A stretch of DNA of 64,000 nucleotides, from positions 33,144,740-33,208,739 of the forward strand of contig CAIIXF020000009.1 in NCBI GenBank assembly GCA_903813345.2. Reading direction: 5' to 3'. Both the position numbers and the translations under genes were made by a program. This document shows positions 11,767-23,392 of the stretch, piece after piece. The notes under the pieces were generated by a model. That model did not search any database and was not told the origin of the DNA. It worked only from the letters and a program-made list of their open reading frames with translations. Source of the stretch: Owenia fusiformis (taxonomy: Eukaryota; Annelida; Polychaeta; Sabellida; Oweniidae). Numbering within the stretch: position 1 is the first letter of the stretch; each line of letters begins with the position of its first letter.

Positions 11767-12368
11767 ATCTGCTTAGGAGGATGATATTTCAGGGTACAGA
11801 CATTTAAGAGTAACATATCGTAAGCCTAATATTGCAACCATTTTCATAAATGATTGCCAATTTCTAATGTACCCTTTTACATTTTCACTTTTTTTGAAAA
11901 CCAATGAAATCAAGAATATTTACTAGACCTCATGATACCGTGAGCTTGCTTGGCAGTATCATGGCTAAGGCACAGGGCTATATAAATAAGCTTGGCAGTA
12001 TGTACAGCTCGATGTAGATTCTAAAGTGCTCATGGTATGTTGAGGTCTGGTTGGTACCCGTAATGATACGCCCCATTGTTGCAATATTATATGCCTGATG
12101 CTTGATTGGTGTTAAAAAAATACAAATACAAATAAATGTTCAGCAACTTCTATTTCAATAAGTAGGCTATATACTGTACAATAGGGTGCATCAAAAATCT
12201 TCAGACATGTTAAATTAAAACAAGAACAATTGCACAATAAATTTCATGCACAATTCATAAATCTAAACATATCATTTAGTATTTTTTATTAACCTATAGT
12301 GTGAAACATTTTTAATGGTGAATTAGCATCTGTTCTATTAAGAAAGTGGAATATGTGTTGAGCAGGCC

Positions 12369-13537
12369 TCAAGATCTTTGCTTGTGAATCATCAAATCTT
12401 TCCAAACTTTTTTCATAACATCGACAGTAGCACTATCAGAATACAGATGAGTGAAGGTTGGCTTATCTGCTGATATCAACTTCCTTAAAGTAGTATTCTC
12501 ATATAACTTCCCTAACTCCCTATCTTTCCTGTTCCTCCTCGCACACCTTGAATCTTGCAGTGGGACATTGAGCATAGCCAGTAAAATCCCGATATAGCGA
12601 TCATCTGTGAATGTCAGGGGGGTTTTGCAGGCAAGTTTATATAAATCAGTTGCAACATCAATGCTAAAAACAACGGAGAATCCAATCAGGAAGCCAGGGG
12701 TATAGGGATGGGAGGTCCAGTTTAATGAAGGTTCCGAGTATATACTGTATTTTCCTTGTGTGAAAACCTTTCCAGGATTTCTAGTATGACATCCTAGTGC
12801 TAATTTCCTTACTCTATCTATTGGTCCCACTTTTTTGATTATATTTATAATATCAACAACAACATCATCTGTTAGGATAGTACAAGCGATGCTTTTTGAC
12901 AAACTTTAATCGCCCATTTTAAGCCTTCAAAACGTTTCTTTGTTAAACCACGATATGAATCATCAAGATTTAACTGTAAGATATCTCCATATTTTTTGGC
13001 CTCTCTGTCAATCTGGCTTTGTATAGAGACATTATGTGTCTGCCCTAACAAGAAAATAAGTTTATGTGAATATCCATACACACGCTGGAATGTTCCTAAA
13101 GTTTGTCTCATGGCTAAACGTACGTCAAAGACTGGCCAAGATGAAGATATGACACTTATGATGTCCACTGATTTGTAATGCTCCTGGATGGGATGAATTA
13201 TCTCACTTATAGAGTCTAAATAAGTATTGTTCCATTTCTTAAACTCAAAGAAAGGGAAAGGTATCTTTTGTTTTAAATACTTCTGTTTTTTAACAACTTT
13301 GGGGAAATCGAGAGGCCATTTTGCATTTATGTTATAACAAAAATTGTTCTTTATATCTGATGCATTTTTCTTTATATCTGATGCATTTTTCTTTTGTTGA
13401 AATACAGAGCTATGATATCTTTGAAACTTTTTATGATGAATCATCAGCACCTCTATGATTACCATACACAAGAGGATGCATAAGAAAATAGTAAAGGATT
13501 TCCAATACCATCGCATTGCTTTTGAGTGATTTGCCAT
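12369..13537 (-). pseudogene. GT31 beta-1,3-galactosyltransferase-like gene, copy A (one frameshift)
   Basis: The minus-strand protein starts MANHSKAMRWYW with a single membrane anchor (residues ~12-31, a type II Golgi layout). GT31 motifs follow: RLAMRQTLG (family R-x-x-I-R-x-T-W), KLIFLLG, E..KYGDILQ, DSY.GLTKK and LKWAIKVC, then after a shift TDDVVVDI (the DxD-type metal/UDP-sugar site region), a TPGF..GFSVVFS segment, and DDRYIGILL (family ED-V-x-G). The two halves lie in different frames; comparison with copy B shows a 1-bp loss at about 12876-12880. The frame is otherwise open to the stop at 12369, ~390 residues in total. A 21-bp tandem duplication repeats KNASDIK near residues 50-63. 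It is intronless, lies antisense in Chibby intron 1, and is probably nonfunctional unless the lesion is an assembly error. Confidence 0.82.
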
Positions 13538-13755
13538 TTTGAAATGTCTGTAAGTCGTGTTAGTTAAAGTATGTGTCAGTTCAGAGATTTATTTGTTTGA
13601 TCATCCTTTGTCAGTTTAGAGATATTCCAAAATCATCATCAATTGATTTGAGGTTTACTAGTTGATCTTTGTTGATATTTGTCAGATGATCCATTCGAGT
13701 CCAATGCACCAAGAATCTGAAACTGAAAAAGGTAATCGATGAAGCTAAAATGATA

Positions 13756-14714
13756 AGAACAACTGAACGTTTCATCCTCAAAAGTCTATTTGAATTGTTC
13801 AAATCTACCAGAACTGATATTGTATACGCTTTATCTGATCTGTTACCAGTCCAGTTCACACTTGACCTACGAAAGCTGTCGTTTCTCGGTCTGCTTTGCA
13901 ACATGCAACAGCTGACGTTGACAAAGGACATCTTTCTGTTTAGAGCAAATTTGCTTTACGGCGGAAATCACCGGCAGGCAGGATTTGTCGCCGACATTTC
14001 AAACATTCTGAAAACCTACGAATTAGAACAATACCTGATTCAATATCTAGACAACGGGTATTTTCCAAATAACATCTTGTGGAAACGCATTTGTAAATAT
14101 GTAGTCAGACAACGCTTCCTAGTTCAAAGTGAATCTCAACGCAATGACATCAGAATTTCCGTTTCTGTTTTGAGAGATCATAATCTTTGGAACTTAGCCA
14201 GAAAACGGAATTATCTACTTCCGTATATTCTCACAGCAGTCAAAGTTTTAGCCATGCCCGTCAATGACTCCAACCTTCTTTGCGATAGATGTGGCAATTT
14301 CTATAAGGATGCTATAAATCACATGCTAATCGACTGTAATGAGTACAATCACATGAGGAATAAACTCATTATTGACATTGCGTTACCCAACAACCACCCA
14401 GCGTTCGATCCAAGAGAAATCTGTGCTTCTGTATGCGGCCCTGCCTCGGAGTCATTTGAGATGCATAATTTAGAGCTCATCCTGAGATACATTCATATAG
14501 TCATATCAGACTCAGGGATTAGTCTCGTACCCTTATTTGCATAAACTTGCAGAAGATCTAGTCTTGTAATCTGAAATTTTTATACTACTTTTAAAGATTG
14601 TAAATATGTTGTCACCTTGTTTATGTTTATGTTTTATGTTTATTGTATTAATCAAACAATGTAATTAGTTTATATGAAATCCGATTTAAAATCGGGAATA
14701 AAAGATACATACAT
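13756..14714 (+). pseudogene. 3' end of a non-LTR retrotransposon
   Basis: A 263-codon frame (from 13750 to stop at 14544) contains the C-terminal zinc-knuckle block found after the RT in many non-LTR elements (LCDRCGNFYKDAINHML.DC.EYNHMRN). It lacks the RT palm, so only the 3' part was inserted. After the stop come ~150 bp of AT-rich 3' UTR and a GGAATAAAAGATACATACATC tail. Copy B lacks this element: the sequence AAAATGATAAG is followed in B by unrelated DNA, so the A/B homology breaks here and resumes near 15806/26592. Confidence 0.7.
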
Positions 14715-14884
14715 CAACCAATCATTAAAAACATTCTGTAAAAAAACACGGTATTATATGTAATGTTGACTGATTGACAACAATTAAAAGCGAAAATTAT
14801 TTAGAAATATTTAATATACATGTAGCTGTTTTTCTTAACATTTTTTGTTTTTTTAGTGGCGTTGTTTTTGCTCCTTTCTCTAAT
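14715..14884 (+). mobile_element. fragment of foldback family X
   Basis: The stretch AACCAATCATTAAAAACATTC onward, through TTTTTCTTAACATTTTTTG to TTGCTCCTTTCT, matches the inner left arm of the complete copy at 20236-20975. Both outer ends are missing. Confidence 0.6.
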
Positions 14885-14885
14885 A

Positions 14886-15063
14886 AAAAACAAGAAAATT
14901 CAGTGAAAAAAATCAGAAAATTTTCAGAACATTTTTTCACTGAAGTTACTCGTTTTTTACTAGTATACATTTTACAAAACAAATCTTCTCACCAGTCTCT
15001 TCTAGACACATGTGCACTCTTTGTGCAAAACTGGAAGATGTAGACAATGTGTAGAAGGAGTGT
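14886..15063 (+). mobile_element. fragment of MITE family Y
   Basis: This matches the right two-thirds of the complete element at 23393-23662, including the central hairpin AATTCAGTGAAAAAA … TTTTTTCACTGAA and the GCAAAACTGGAAGATGTAGA end block. It is joined directly to a family X fragment, which suggests nested insertion followed by deletion. The rest of 15064-15805 is AT-rich noncoding; at 15337-15386 it contains an inverted copy of a ~48-bp block also seen at 17631-17676 and 28431-28480. Confidence 0.55.
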
Positions 15064-15992
15064 TCCTTTTAAAAAATAACATGTGACTCAATTGAGGAAT
15101 GCAGAAAAGTTCCAAACATTACGAGTGTAAACTCAAAATAAAAGTGAGATTTCAGTATAAAAGATTGAAATGCGCCAGTGAATTTAATGTGTAGTAGTAA
15201 ATTAGACTCTTTTGAAGGCTATGAACCTGGGACAAAGTTACATTCACAGCATGTGATGCACAAAAAGCTTTGAACTTAAAAGAACAGAGAAGGTTTTGAG
15301 TCACCTAATAAGACTCCTAAGTCAGAAGCTATGCATTATCTGAAAGTGAGCTTTACAGGGAAAGTGAAAGTCGGATTTCAGGGGTTATATCATAAGTTCA
15401 GTATTATTAAAACTTTATTCTAGGTATAATTGATAAATCTATAGTTTCAAAGCTATTCTCAGAGTAAAAAGTGCTTGGGGCTTATTCTCTGGCCTGTTGA
15501 TTTCATGGGATGTTGCATCAGTTCAGCCAAGGGCAAATGGGAGATCATTCCAATTATTCCTCATATTGTTCCATTCTTCAATGAGATATATCGGCCAAAC
15601 ATCATTTATGACTGAGAAACAGTTGCAATGTCAACATCTAACGTCAGGGAGAGTAGAGGGTAGTCAGGGTAAGATCTCAGCCAGATCAATGTAAGACGGT
15701 CTATTGTAAGGCGACGGGCGTTGTCGTATACCAAAAGGCAAAAAATTACCAGCCATCTCATGAAATGTATTAACTGTTCCACCCAAAGTTTTAAAAAATT
15801 TATATGGGTGTATTCAAAATAATCCAAGGACATCCTGTCCTTGCCAGTTGTTGTTATTTAATCCCCATCTGTAACGAAAATTTGACAGGGGATATGGAGG
15901 AGGCGCAAATAAAAACATCAGGATTGGAATTATCTCGCTTGGAAGGCTTTCTGGTGGTGGTGCAGCTAGAAACATATTAAGCAATGCAACTT

Positions 15993-16376
15993 ATGCCTTG
16001 GTCACATTTGCTCCGATTTTCACTACGGTGCCCGGTCGATTGAGTATTTTGTTCAAAATTGAATACAATATTGAACAAAACACTCAATCGGCCGGTGCCC
16101 AGCCGATGGATCGGAGCACTACGGTGCCCGGTCGATTGAGTATTTTGTTCAAAATTGAATACAATATTGAACAAAACACTCAATCGGCCGGTGCCCAGCC
16201 GATGGATTGGAGCATATGAGCCCAAGGTCATATGAGACCTTGGTCACATTTGCTCCGATTTTCACTACGGCGCCCGGTCGATTGAGTATTTTGTTCCAAA
16301 TTGAATACAATATTGAACAAAACACTCAATCGGCCAGGTGCCGGCCGATGAATCGGAGCAAATGTGATCATGGCAT
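15993..16376. mobile_element. palindromic element P, compound copy in A
   Basis: The outer ends are ATGCCTTGGTCACATTTGC and GCAAATGTGATCATGGCAT. Inside are three copies of a ~97-bp palindromic core in which CGGTCGATTGAGTATTTTG faces CAAAACACTCAATCGGCC. The first two cores are in exact tandem (16019-16115 and 16116-16212); a second full end pair begins at 16238. In copy B the matching site (about 26727) reads GCAATGCAACTAATGCATGC without the element, so this is an insertion in A after the duplication. No transposase is present; it is non-autonomous. Confidence 0.75.
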
Positions 16377-16812
16377 AATGCATGCTTCTCTCTTAGGGTC
16401 AAAGTATACCTTCTATTCAAAATGCAATCATAAACATATTTGACCATTTTTGACATTTTCCCTGAACAAATTGCCTAAACAACTCAGCATCTATATCAAA
16501 AGCTTCAATGGGTATACTTTAATTATGTGAGTACATGAGTAGAGAGAACTATTTCCACTGGAAACCAGCTTTTCATTTTGTACACATTTGAAACCACATG
16601 TTTTACACATAACATTGCATTTACAGACGATAACTGACCGGTTTCAAACACAAATTCATAATCTATAGTAATAAGAATATTTATTGGTGCAGATATATAA
16701 CATGTAACTGCATTGAGATATTTATGCACTGGGGGATAATATATGAAAATACAGTCATGCACAGTTGTCAATATACTGTACATGAAGATAAAGTTCGGAA
16801 ATAAAATGTTAA

Positions 16813-17587
16813 GGCGACGCTATATTAAATAAAAAGTACAAAAAATGACTGCCATATTTTTTTGATAAAGAAACATGTTTTTAAAATCTGTTTACCTTGT
16901 ATATGAATTGTGTATCTTGACTAATGAAACATGTCAAAGTTAACATCACACATAAACGCATTTTTCCAAACTATGAATTGGAGGTGCATGGATCCCCAAA
17001 GCTAGCATGAAGAGTGCGAAGTGAGGCTAATTTTTGAAAGTTTCAAGGAGTAGCCTTGCAACAGTCACACATTTGCAAGAGTCTAAAATTTCCACAAATC
17101 ATCTTACCTTTCCCAGGAACAACGAAGGAGCATGAAAGTGTGCACTTCTTGCATTGTTAAAAGCTCAAACCATTGTAAATTCTAAATATTTCATGTCCAC
17201 ATTTTGTTTGCCGGAACTACTTCTAGACTTCCTGATTAATCCTCATGCAAGTTTTGTGACTACACCAAGTGGCATGGATTATCACTTGTATGTTTTATCT
17301 ATTACAGTGTAATTATCATGATAGATACATGATAGAGGCTTTATGAATGATAAACAATGGAAACATGAATGAAGATAACTCTGGACTAAAAAATAGTTCC
17401 AGGAAACAAAATGGTAGACATGAAATATTTAGAATTCACAATGGTTTGAGCTTTATTATACTCTAACAATGCAAGAAGTACACATTTTCGTACTCCATAC
17501 AAGGAAAACAGTATACAAAATCTTCTGACTTTATCAAAAAAATATGGCTCCCATGTTTTTGTACTTTTGATTAACTTAAATGTCACC
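16813..17587. mobile_element. 775-bp foldback element with TTAA duplication
   Basis: TTAA at 16809-16812 and 17588-17591 flank ends GGCGACGCTATATTAA and (reverse-complemented) GGTGACATTTAAGTTAA. Arms of several hundred bases pair: CCATATTTTTTTGATAAAG appears in both, and the CTTCTTGCATTGTTA and AAGCTCAAACCATTGT blocks occur in the left arm near 17140-17175 and inverted in the right arm. Copy B (28392-28404) has the uninterrupted AATGTTAAAATAAATTG, exactly the site with one TTAA. TTAA use is known for piggyBac and Kolobok superfamilies; which one is unresolved. Confidence 0.82.
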
Positions 17588-17698
17588 TTAAAATAAATTG
17601 TTTTTTTCCAATTAACCCTTATGACTTGACTCCTGAAATGTGACATTCACTTTCCCTGTAAAGCTCACTTTCAGATTCCGAATAGCTCCAACCTATTA

Positions 17699-17985
17699 CA
17701 CACTACTATACCCCCATACTGTATCCTGTATTCCTTTAAAAGAAGTACAGGCTACAGGGAAGTTGCAAATGGAGGACGTTTGTTTATTTCCATAGTTCTG
17801 AATGTATACTAGATTTTACACATATTCTAAGTGTTCTACTATACATTGTATAGATTCATTGAGCAGTTTGCAACGTATTATTACCAGAAAAGCCCAATGG
17901 ACAAAGATAGAGAATACCCGCTCCATTTGCAACTTAACCGTACCCTGTATCATTTTTAAATGTGGTCACGTGGTAGGGTAGTGTG
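17699..17985. mobile_element. CACACTAC element, 287 bp, 5-bp duplication TATTA
   Basis: The ends are CACACTACTATACC and (inverted) CACACTACCCTACCACGTG. Inner blocks GTTGCAAATGGAG and CTCCATTTGCAAC also face each other. TATTA directly flanks both ends (17694-17698, 17986-17990), and copy B shows a single CTATTAATAG at the same place. It shares its right end with the 1.16 kb element at 26927-28087. Confidence 0.75.
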
Positions 17986-19095
17986 TATTAGTAGATGTTT
18001 TGCAGCCAATTTACAAGGCATTCTTAGGTGGCCCAAACTAGGTTTAACTTCTAGCAAGATTTCACCGATGGAAGTCAAAATTTAAATCATGCAATCATAG
18101 AATTTATGCTCCTGTAATTAATTCCTGATAGATAAATTTCCAAACAAGCATACATACCTTATGAATAAAAGCACACCATTCTATCGTGGTTACCATACAA
18201 AATACTTATGTAAGTGGTCACTGACCATGACAGACCACCAGGCTTATGTTCGAATCAGTTTAGGGACAACTTCAAAAATACAAATGTACTAACTAGCTCT
18301 CACAATTATCTCTAAAGAATGAAATAAAGAACTTAGATAAAACAAAACTATAAAGTAGTCAGTTGATTAATATAAAGGAAGTTAATCCTTTATAACACTA
18401 TATCCACCTGTGTCCTCTATGATGTATAATTAGAATGTTTTTGAAACAGCTTTTGAAATCTGATTCAAATTGCAGTAACATCGAAAGGGCAACTCCAGAT
18501 AATATATAAATAAATTAATCACTGTTGACACGCTGGCGTGATGCTAATTTTGAATGTAGCAAATACATTATATATGTTTTCTATGCTGTACTTGTATATT
18601 ATTAGATCACATGCATCAGTCAAGATCACATTTAAATCCTTCTTTTATACTATAAACGTGTTTAAATTACCTTTTCCAAATTTGCTGCATTCCATTTATT
18701 GGCCTTTCCCGTAGTCTTTAAGTTTTTTATAAGTTATATTTATCGCATGACCTCTTTCAACATAGTCACTAATGCTTACAGCATGGTTAGATGATACCTT
18801 TATAGGCCTGTGTGACATTATAAACTATTCAACTGGGTTCACATGACATATATAAAACCAAAATAATTATTTGGCTGAGTAAGTTTTATGTTGAAGAAAA
18901 CAATTTTGAAAAAATTCCCTTACCTGTACATTTATTTATTTATTTAGAAAAAATGTATATACAATAATTATTATGATACTTGACATTTTACTTTTATATG
19001 CCATTTGGTGTCAGTATTAGACATGTATTATAAAAGTATAATGTCAAGTATCATAAAATTGTATCACTAGCAAATAAAAATAAAAAAGGGTAATA

Positions 19096-20154
19096 CAAGG
19101 GGCGATCCATATATTCTGATAAAAATGCTCTCATTTTGTGATTTTTTCACATATCCCTCTCATTTTTTCAGAACTTGAAGATTATGTAATTACACATACA
19201 ATGCTAAAATATTATAGCTATATCTTAAATTATTTTTGAGATAAGGTTGCCATGGTAACTTGTATTTAGGGTAGGCAGGTCAGTTAAATTATAACGTATG
19301 AAATAGATAAATTTCTTAATTTAATCATTCCTCGGTACCTATTTCAAGCAGATCAAACGCATATCCAGGTCATTGCTAACTATTCGTTGAACTGCTCCAT
19401 ACCCCTGTTGCCCTTGTTTGCTATTTCCACAGTGGAATAGTTCTTTTTTCATAAATTGCATCTCAAATTATCGTAGTGTTATTCTCTGTTCGCAAGCTCT
19501 TCTCACAACCAGATTGGGAATGATATTCAACAGTGACTAGCCTTCCTCAAATTTACAATACTACCTAGAGATCCTTAGAGCAGATATAACACCTTGTTCA
19601 TACACTATATGGGTCCATGTATGGCTCTGGCAGTGTCCTCTTACTTATTCTTGATAGTACATAAAATCTAATGGTACTCCTAATGTATCTGTTAATGTCA
19701 CACTCTGCAACAGCCGCACTAACCTCATCTGATCTGTCATTTTGATATTTGGTGTGTCTCATGACATGTAATTCCAATTTGCCCATCCTGTCATACATTG
19801 CTATTGTGAGTTGTTGTGATGTTATAGTGATCACAAATAAACATTTGTTTAGCAACAAACAACAAGAAACAAAACCAAATTTTTTTTTAAAAAATGTATG
19901 ATTTTCGCATGCTTTAAAATAATTAAAATAACAAGTTATTATGATATTTTATACGTTATAATTTAATTGACCTGCCTACCCTTAATACAGGTTACCATGG
20001 TAACCCTATCTCTTAATTAATTTAAGATGTAGCTATAATATTTGAGCATTGTATGTGTAATTACATAATCTACATTTTCTGAAAATATGAGATGGATATG
20101 TGAAAAAATAGCAAAATTAGAGCATTTTTATCAGAATATATGGATCGCCCCTTG
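19096..20154. mobile_element. 1.06 kb foldback element with TA duplication
   Basis: The ends CAAGGGGCGATCC / GGATCGCCCCTTG pair for about 230 bp, after which the central region differs. TA flanks both sides (19094-19095, 20155-20156). Copy B has GGTAATATATAGTC, the exact empty site with a single TA. TA duplications point to a Tc1/mariner-type transposase acting in trans (inference). Each arm carries a palindrome of RFX X-box type: GTTGCCATGGTAAC at 19246-19259 and GTTACCATGGTAAC at 19991-20004. The open frame at 19598-19858 has no family features. Confidence 0.82.
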
Positions 20155-20235
20155 TATATAGTCTAACAAGTTTACAAGGGTTGATGAGTATCACATTAGC
20201 AGGTATTATTACTATATGTATTGCAGTTTATTTGG

Positions 20236-20975
20236 AAAGGAGTGGTTTCGATATGGAGAACTGAATTCAACAATGTTTTTCTCTTAAACCAATCATTGAA
20301 AACATTCTGTAAAAAACACTGTATTTTATGTAATGTTAACTGATTGACTACAATTTAATCCGAAAATTATTTGGAAATATTTTATATAACTGTTTTTGTT
20401 AACATTTTTTGTTTTTTTAGTGCAATTGTTTTTGCTCCTTTCTACCAATTCTTTAGAATGAAATAAAATGTCTTTCCAAACCTTGTTGGAACAAAATAGC
20501 ATATATACAACATGTTTTTAGGCCTCTCAATATTATAGTTGTAAAAAGAATTTTTGGTTGGTTTTAAAAAAGTATTCAAAAAATTAAAACAAAATCCCCC
20601 TAAAATAGATAAAAATCAAGATAAACCTTTTATTTCATAAACAAGATACTTTTTAAAATCAGCCAATATTTCCTTTGTACAATTACAATATTGAGAGACC
20701 TGAACATGTTGTGTTTATGTTGTTTTGTTCCAATGAGGTTCGGAAAAATGTTTCATTTCACTCTGGAAACATGATACCAAGAACAAAACACGTGTTTGAT
20801 GTGTTTTCTAAAACAATATTGATGAAAGTATTATGCATATATATTTGAAATTATATTGTTACCATTCAAAAGATGACAATTAAATTGACGATGTGCTAAA
20901 TTTTTAGATTTTTTTCATGACTGGTTTAAGAGAAACATGTGTTCAAAAGGTTCTCCATATCGATACCACTCCTTT
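20236..20975. mobile_element. foldback family X, complete copy in A
   Basis: AAAGGAGTGGTTTCGATATG at the left faces CATATCGATACCACTCCTTT at the right, and pairing continues through TCTCTTAAACCA and the CTTTCC.AACCT.TTGGAACA segments to a centre rich in A and T. It is present at the same position in copy B, so it predates the duplication. No coding content. Confidence 0.75.
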
Positions 20976-21036
20976 GTATCAAGAAGTGAATTTAGTATTT
21001 GGTCACCATCTTTTACTTGTTACATGAAAATTGCTA

Positions 21037-21215
21037 TATTCAGCTTATTTATGTCGTATATACTCAGTAGACTAAGTTCTTTGAATAATGGAGCTGTATG
21101 ATCAAGGTATTTTTCCTAAAACCATGCGAACAAATCGTTTTTGAATCATGTGTATCTTATAAGATACGATTTGTAGTTGTTACCCCAAATAATATTGCAA
21201 TAATATTATTATCTG
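21037..21215 (-). pseudogene. non-LTR reverse transcriptase relic
   Basis: In shifting minus-strand frames the segment reads YCNIIWGN, then KRFVRMVLGK, then HTAPLFKELSLLSIYDINK, which matches the thumb/C-terminal region seen intact at 10500-10620 in the other non-LTR fragment (NYCNIIWGN … TPLFKDLKILNIFNVNR). Several frameshifts are required. It starts right at the end of segmental copy A. Sequence from 21216 to 22215 is otherwise AT-rich; an open frame at 21975-22247 has no recognised domain. Confidence 0.55.
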
Positions 21216-22215
21216 GTACAAAATAAAGCATGAAGAAATAAGTATACTTCCTTATTTTTTCTGGAAAGCATCCTTGTGGCATCTTGTGTTTAGCAAATTA
21301 GAGAAATGTAGGCAATCTAATGTTGTTGGAAAATTCGAGAAGAATTTTGAAAAGGTGAAAAGAAGACAACACCATAATGCTTTCCTGAAAAATGCAAGGA
21401 AATACACACATGACTTCATACTTTATTTTGCACCAGAAAATAACATGAGCAGTTAGAGCAATTTTTCAAAATCGTTTTATTGAACCATCACCTTAAATTT
21501 ATTTTCATATTTGTTTAGATTTGAATACTTTACCTGAAGTCTATGTCCATGCATTAGAAATAAGCATTTTTGCTTGCAACTTTAGTTCAGCTGCATTTGA
21601 CAGATATCAAATATCCTTTAAAGGGTGACGCATATCGTTTAGCAAATCGAACGCTCGTTTCTGGTGTTGCTCACCTTATAGTATAAAAGGCCTGATCCCG
21701 GAATAATACTCAAGGGTTCACAGGTTCGATGTCGTTGTGTCAACACCTCTAACTGTTATATAGCATAAGTATATTATAGATCGTCACACATTCATAAAAG
21801 GGTGATTTTTATTTTGACAAATCAATTCCAAATTTATGGGTGAAGTTTCAGGATCTTCTATTTGTGTATAATAAGGAAAAATTGGCATCTTTTCCCTGTA
21901 ACGTAATAGCACACAGCTTGGCATATGAAATATCCTACAAATGAAACAAAGCAGTTCTAATACAAGGATTTATATTGGCTGTTGTACATGTACTGTTTGA
22001 ACGCAATCACTCCATGGATAACGTTTTCAAAATAATTATAAACGGATTACTTTATCTCAAAGACAATTTCAATAAACTGGATTTTACAGAACTCCCCTTA
22101 TTTCTTAAAAATGGACTGATCCAGTTGATTCGCCTGGAGCCGCCATATTGTTTTTATACGGGATGCTTATCGGAACCCTTTAAAACTTCTACCTGGTTAC
22201 ATAACATTGACTTTT

Positions 22216-23283
22216 TATCATACCTAACAAAAGGTACGATATCGTAGTCAGCTTGACGGGCGGGCGGCAGGTGGGCGGGCGGCAGGTGGGCGGGCGGCGT
22301 CTCACTTTTCAGCTTGTCTACAGGTTTCCAGCCAAACCATTTAAGGGATTCATTTGAAATTTTCAGGGATGTTTCTACATATCAACGTCAAGAACTGATT
22401 AGTTTTTGGGCATTCTGGGTAGATTTTAAGGTGGCCATTTTGGATTTTCCATCCTAAAATCTTCACTTTCAAGACTTGTCTACAGGTTTTCAGCCAAACC
22501 ATTTGAGGGATTCATCTGAAATTTTCAGGGATGTTTCTACATATCAACTTCAAGAACTGATTAGTTTTTGGGCATTCTGGGTAGATTTTAAGGTGGCCAT
22601 TTTGGATTTTCCATCCTAAAATCTTCACTTTCAAGACTTGTCTACAGGTTTTCAGCCAAACCATTTGAGGGATTCATCTGAAATTTTCAGGGATGTTTCT
22701 ACATATCAACGTCAAGAACTGATTAGTTTTTGGGCATTCTGGGTAAATTTTAAGGTGGCCATTTTGGATTTTCCATCTTAAAATCTTTACTTTCAAGACT
22801 TGTCTACAGGTTTCCAGCCAAACCTTTTGAGGGATTCATCTGAAATTTTCGGGGATGTTTCTACATATCAACATCAAGAACTGATTAGTTTTTGGGCATT
22901 CTGGTTAAATTTTAAGGTGGCCATTTTGGATTTTCTGTCCTAAAATCTTCACTTTCAAGACTTGTCTACAGATTTTCAGCCAAACCATTTGAGGGATTCA
23001 TCAGAAATTTCAGGGATGTTTCTACATATCAACGTTAAGAACTGATTGGTTTTTGGGCATTCTGGGTAAATTTTAAGGTGGCCATTTTGGATTTTCTGCC
23101 CTAAAATCTTCACTTTCAAGATTTGTCTACAGGTTTCCAGCCAAACCGTTCAAATTTTTACATATGTTACACAGTGATAAGTTCTAGAGCTGATTAACTT
23201 TTTTGCGGCCATCTTGCTTTCTTGGTCAACAAGACCACAGTGCTGTGTTTTAGGTACGATATTGTTCACGTCTGTGCCTTGTT
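22216..23283 (+). mobile_element. pearl/HINE-like element with ~155-bp tandem core (copy 1)
   Basis: The 5' end TATCATACCTAACA forms a hairpin with the following AGGTACGATA and reappears inverted near the 3' end as TTAGGTACGATA, after which a short tail ends TCTGTGCCTTGTT. A G-rich GGGCGGGCGG stretch follows the 5' hairpin, and the middle is a tandem array. A 5' terminal repeat copied subterminally at the 3' end, with a tandem core and insertion in a T run, matches Helentron-associated interspersed elements (including bivalve pearl/CvA elements). No Rep-helicase is encoded; it is non-autonomous. Confidence 0.65.
22310..23150 (+). repeat. tandem core of HINE-like element, ~155-165-bp unit, about 5-6 copies
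   Basis: Each unit runs from CTTGTCTACAGGTTT.CAGCC through GGGATTCATCTGAAATTT, CTACATATCAAC and AACTGATTAGTTTTTGGGC to GGTGGCCATTTTGGATTTT. Neighbouring copies differ at a few positions only, so the array expanded recently. Confidence 0.85.
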
Positions 23284-23392
23284 ATCTGTAGTTGTCCCAG
23301 CTTTCATCCTTAGACTTCACGATTCAGAGCATTAAGGTCAGGGTGCATGTTCGGAATTTTGCTGCAACCCTCACATGTTATTTTTCAAATTT

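Larger units (their letters stand above)
12086..21031. repeat. segmental duplication, copy A
   Basis: Homology with 23936-32031 (copy B) in direct orientation starts at the TATATGCCTGATGCTTG block and ends at CTTGTTACATGAAAAT. Shared blocks include the GT31 pseudogene, the TCATGAGTAGAGAGAAC-type region, the GAAACCAGCT region, the long unique stretch 18030-19095, and foldback family X. Copy A carries private insertions: a retroelement 3' end (13756-14714), a palindrome element (15993-16376), a TTAA foldback (16813-17587), a CACACTAC element (17699-17985) and a TA foldback (19096-20154). Confidence 0.88.

Noticed and set aside
13611-13931. 106-codon minus-strand frame
   Set aside because: It overlaps the plus-strand retroelement frame and the flank of the GT31 pseudogene, and is an antisense shadow.
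15977-16456. Frames of 63-84 codons over palindromic element P
   Set aside because: Palindrome read in several frames on both strands; repeated peptide, no gene.
21610-22190. Possible further TTAA element (TTAAAGGGTGACG … ACCCTTTAA)
   Set aside because: Terminal similarity stops after about nine bases and no inner pairing was found.
21975-22247. 90-codon frame (ELPLFLKNGLIQLIRLEPPY)
   Set aside because: Looks somewhat protein-like but has no recognisable domain, runs into the HINE-like element at 22216, and has no splice or homology support.
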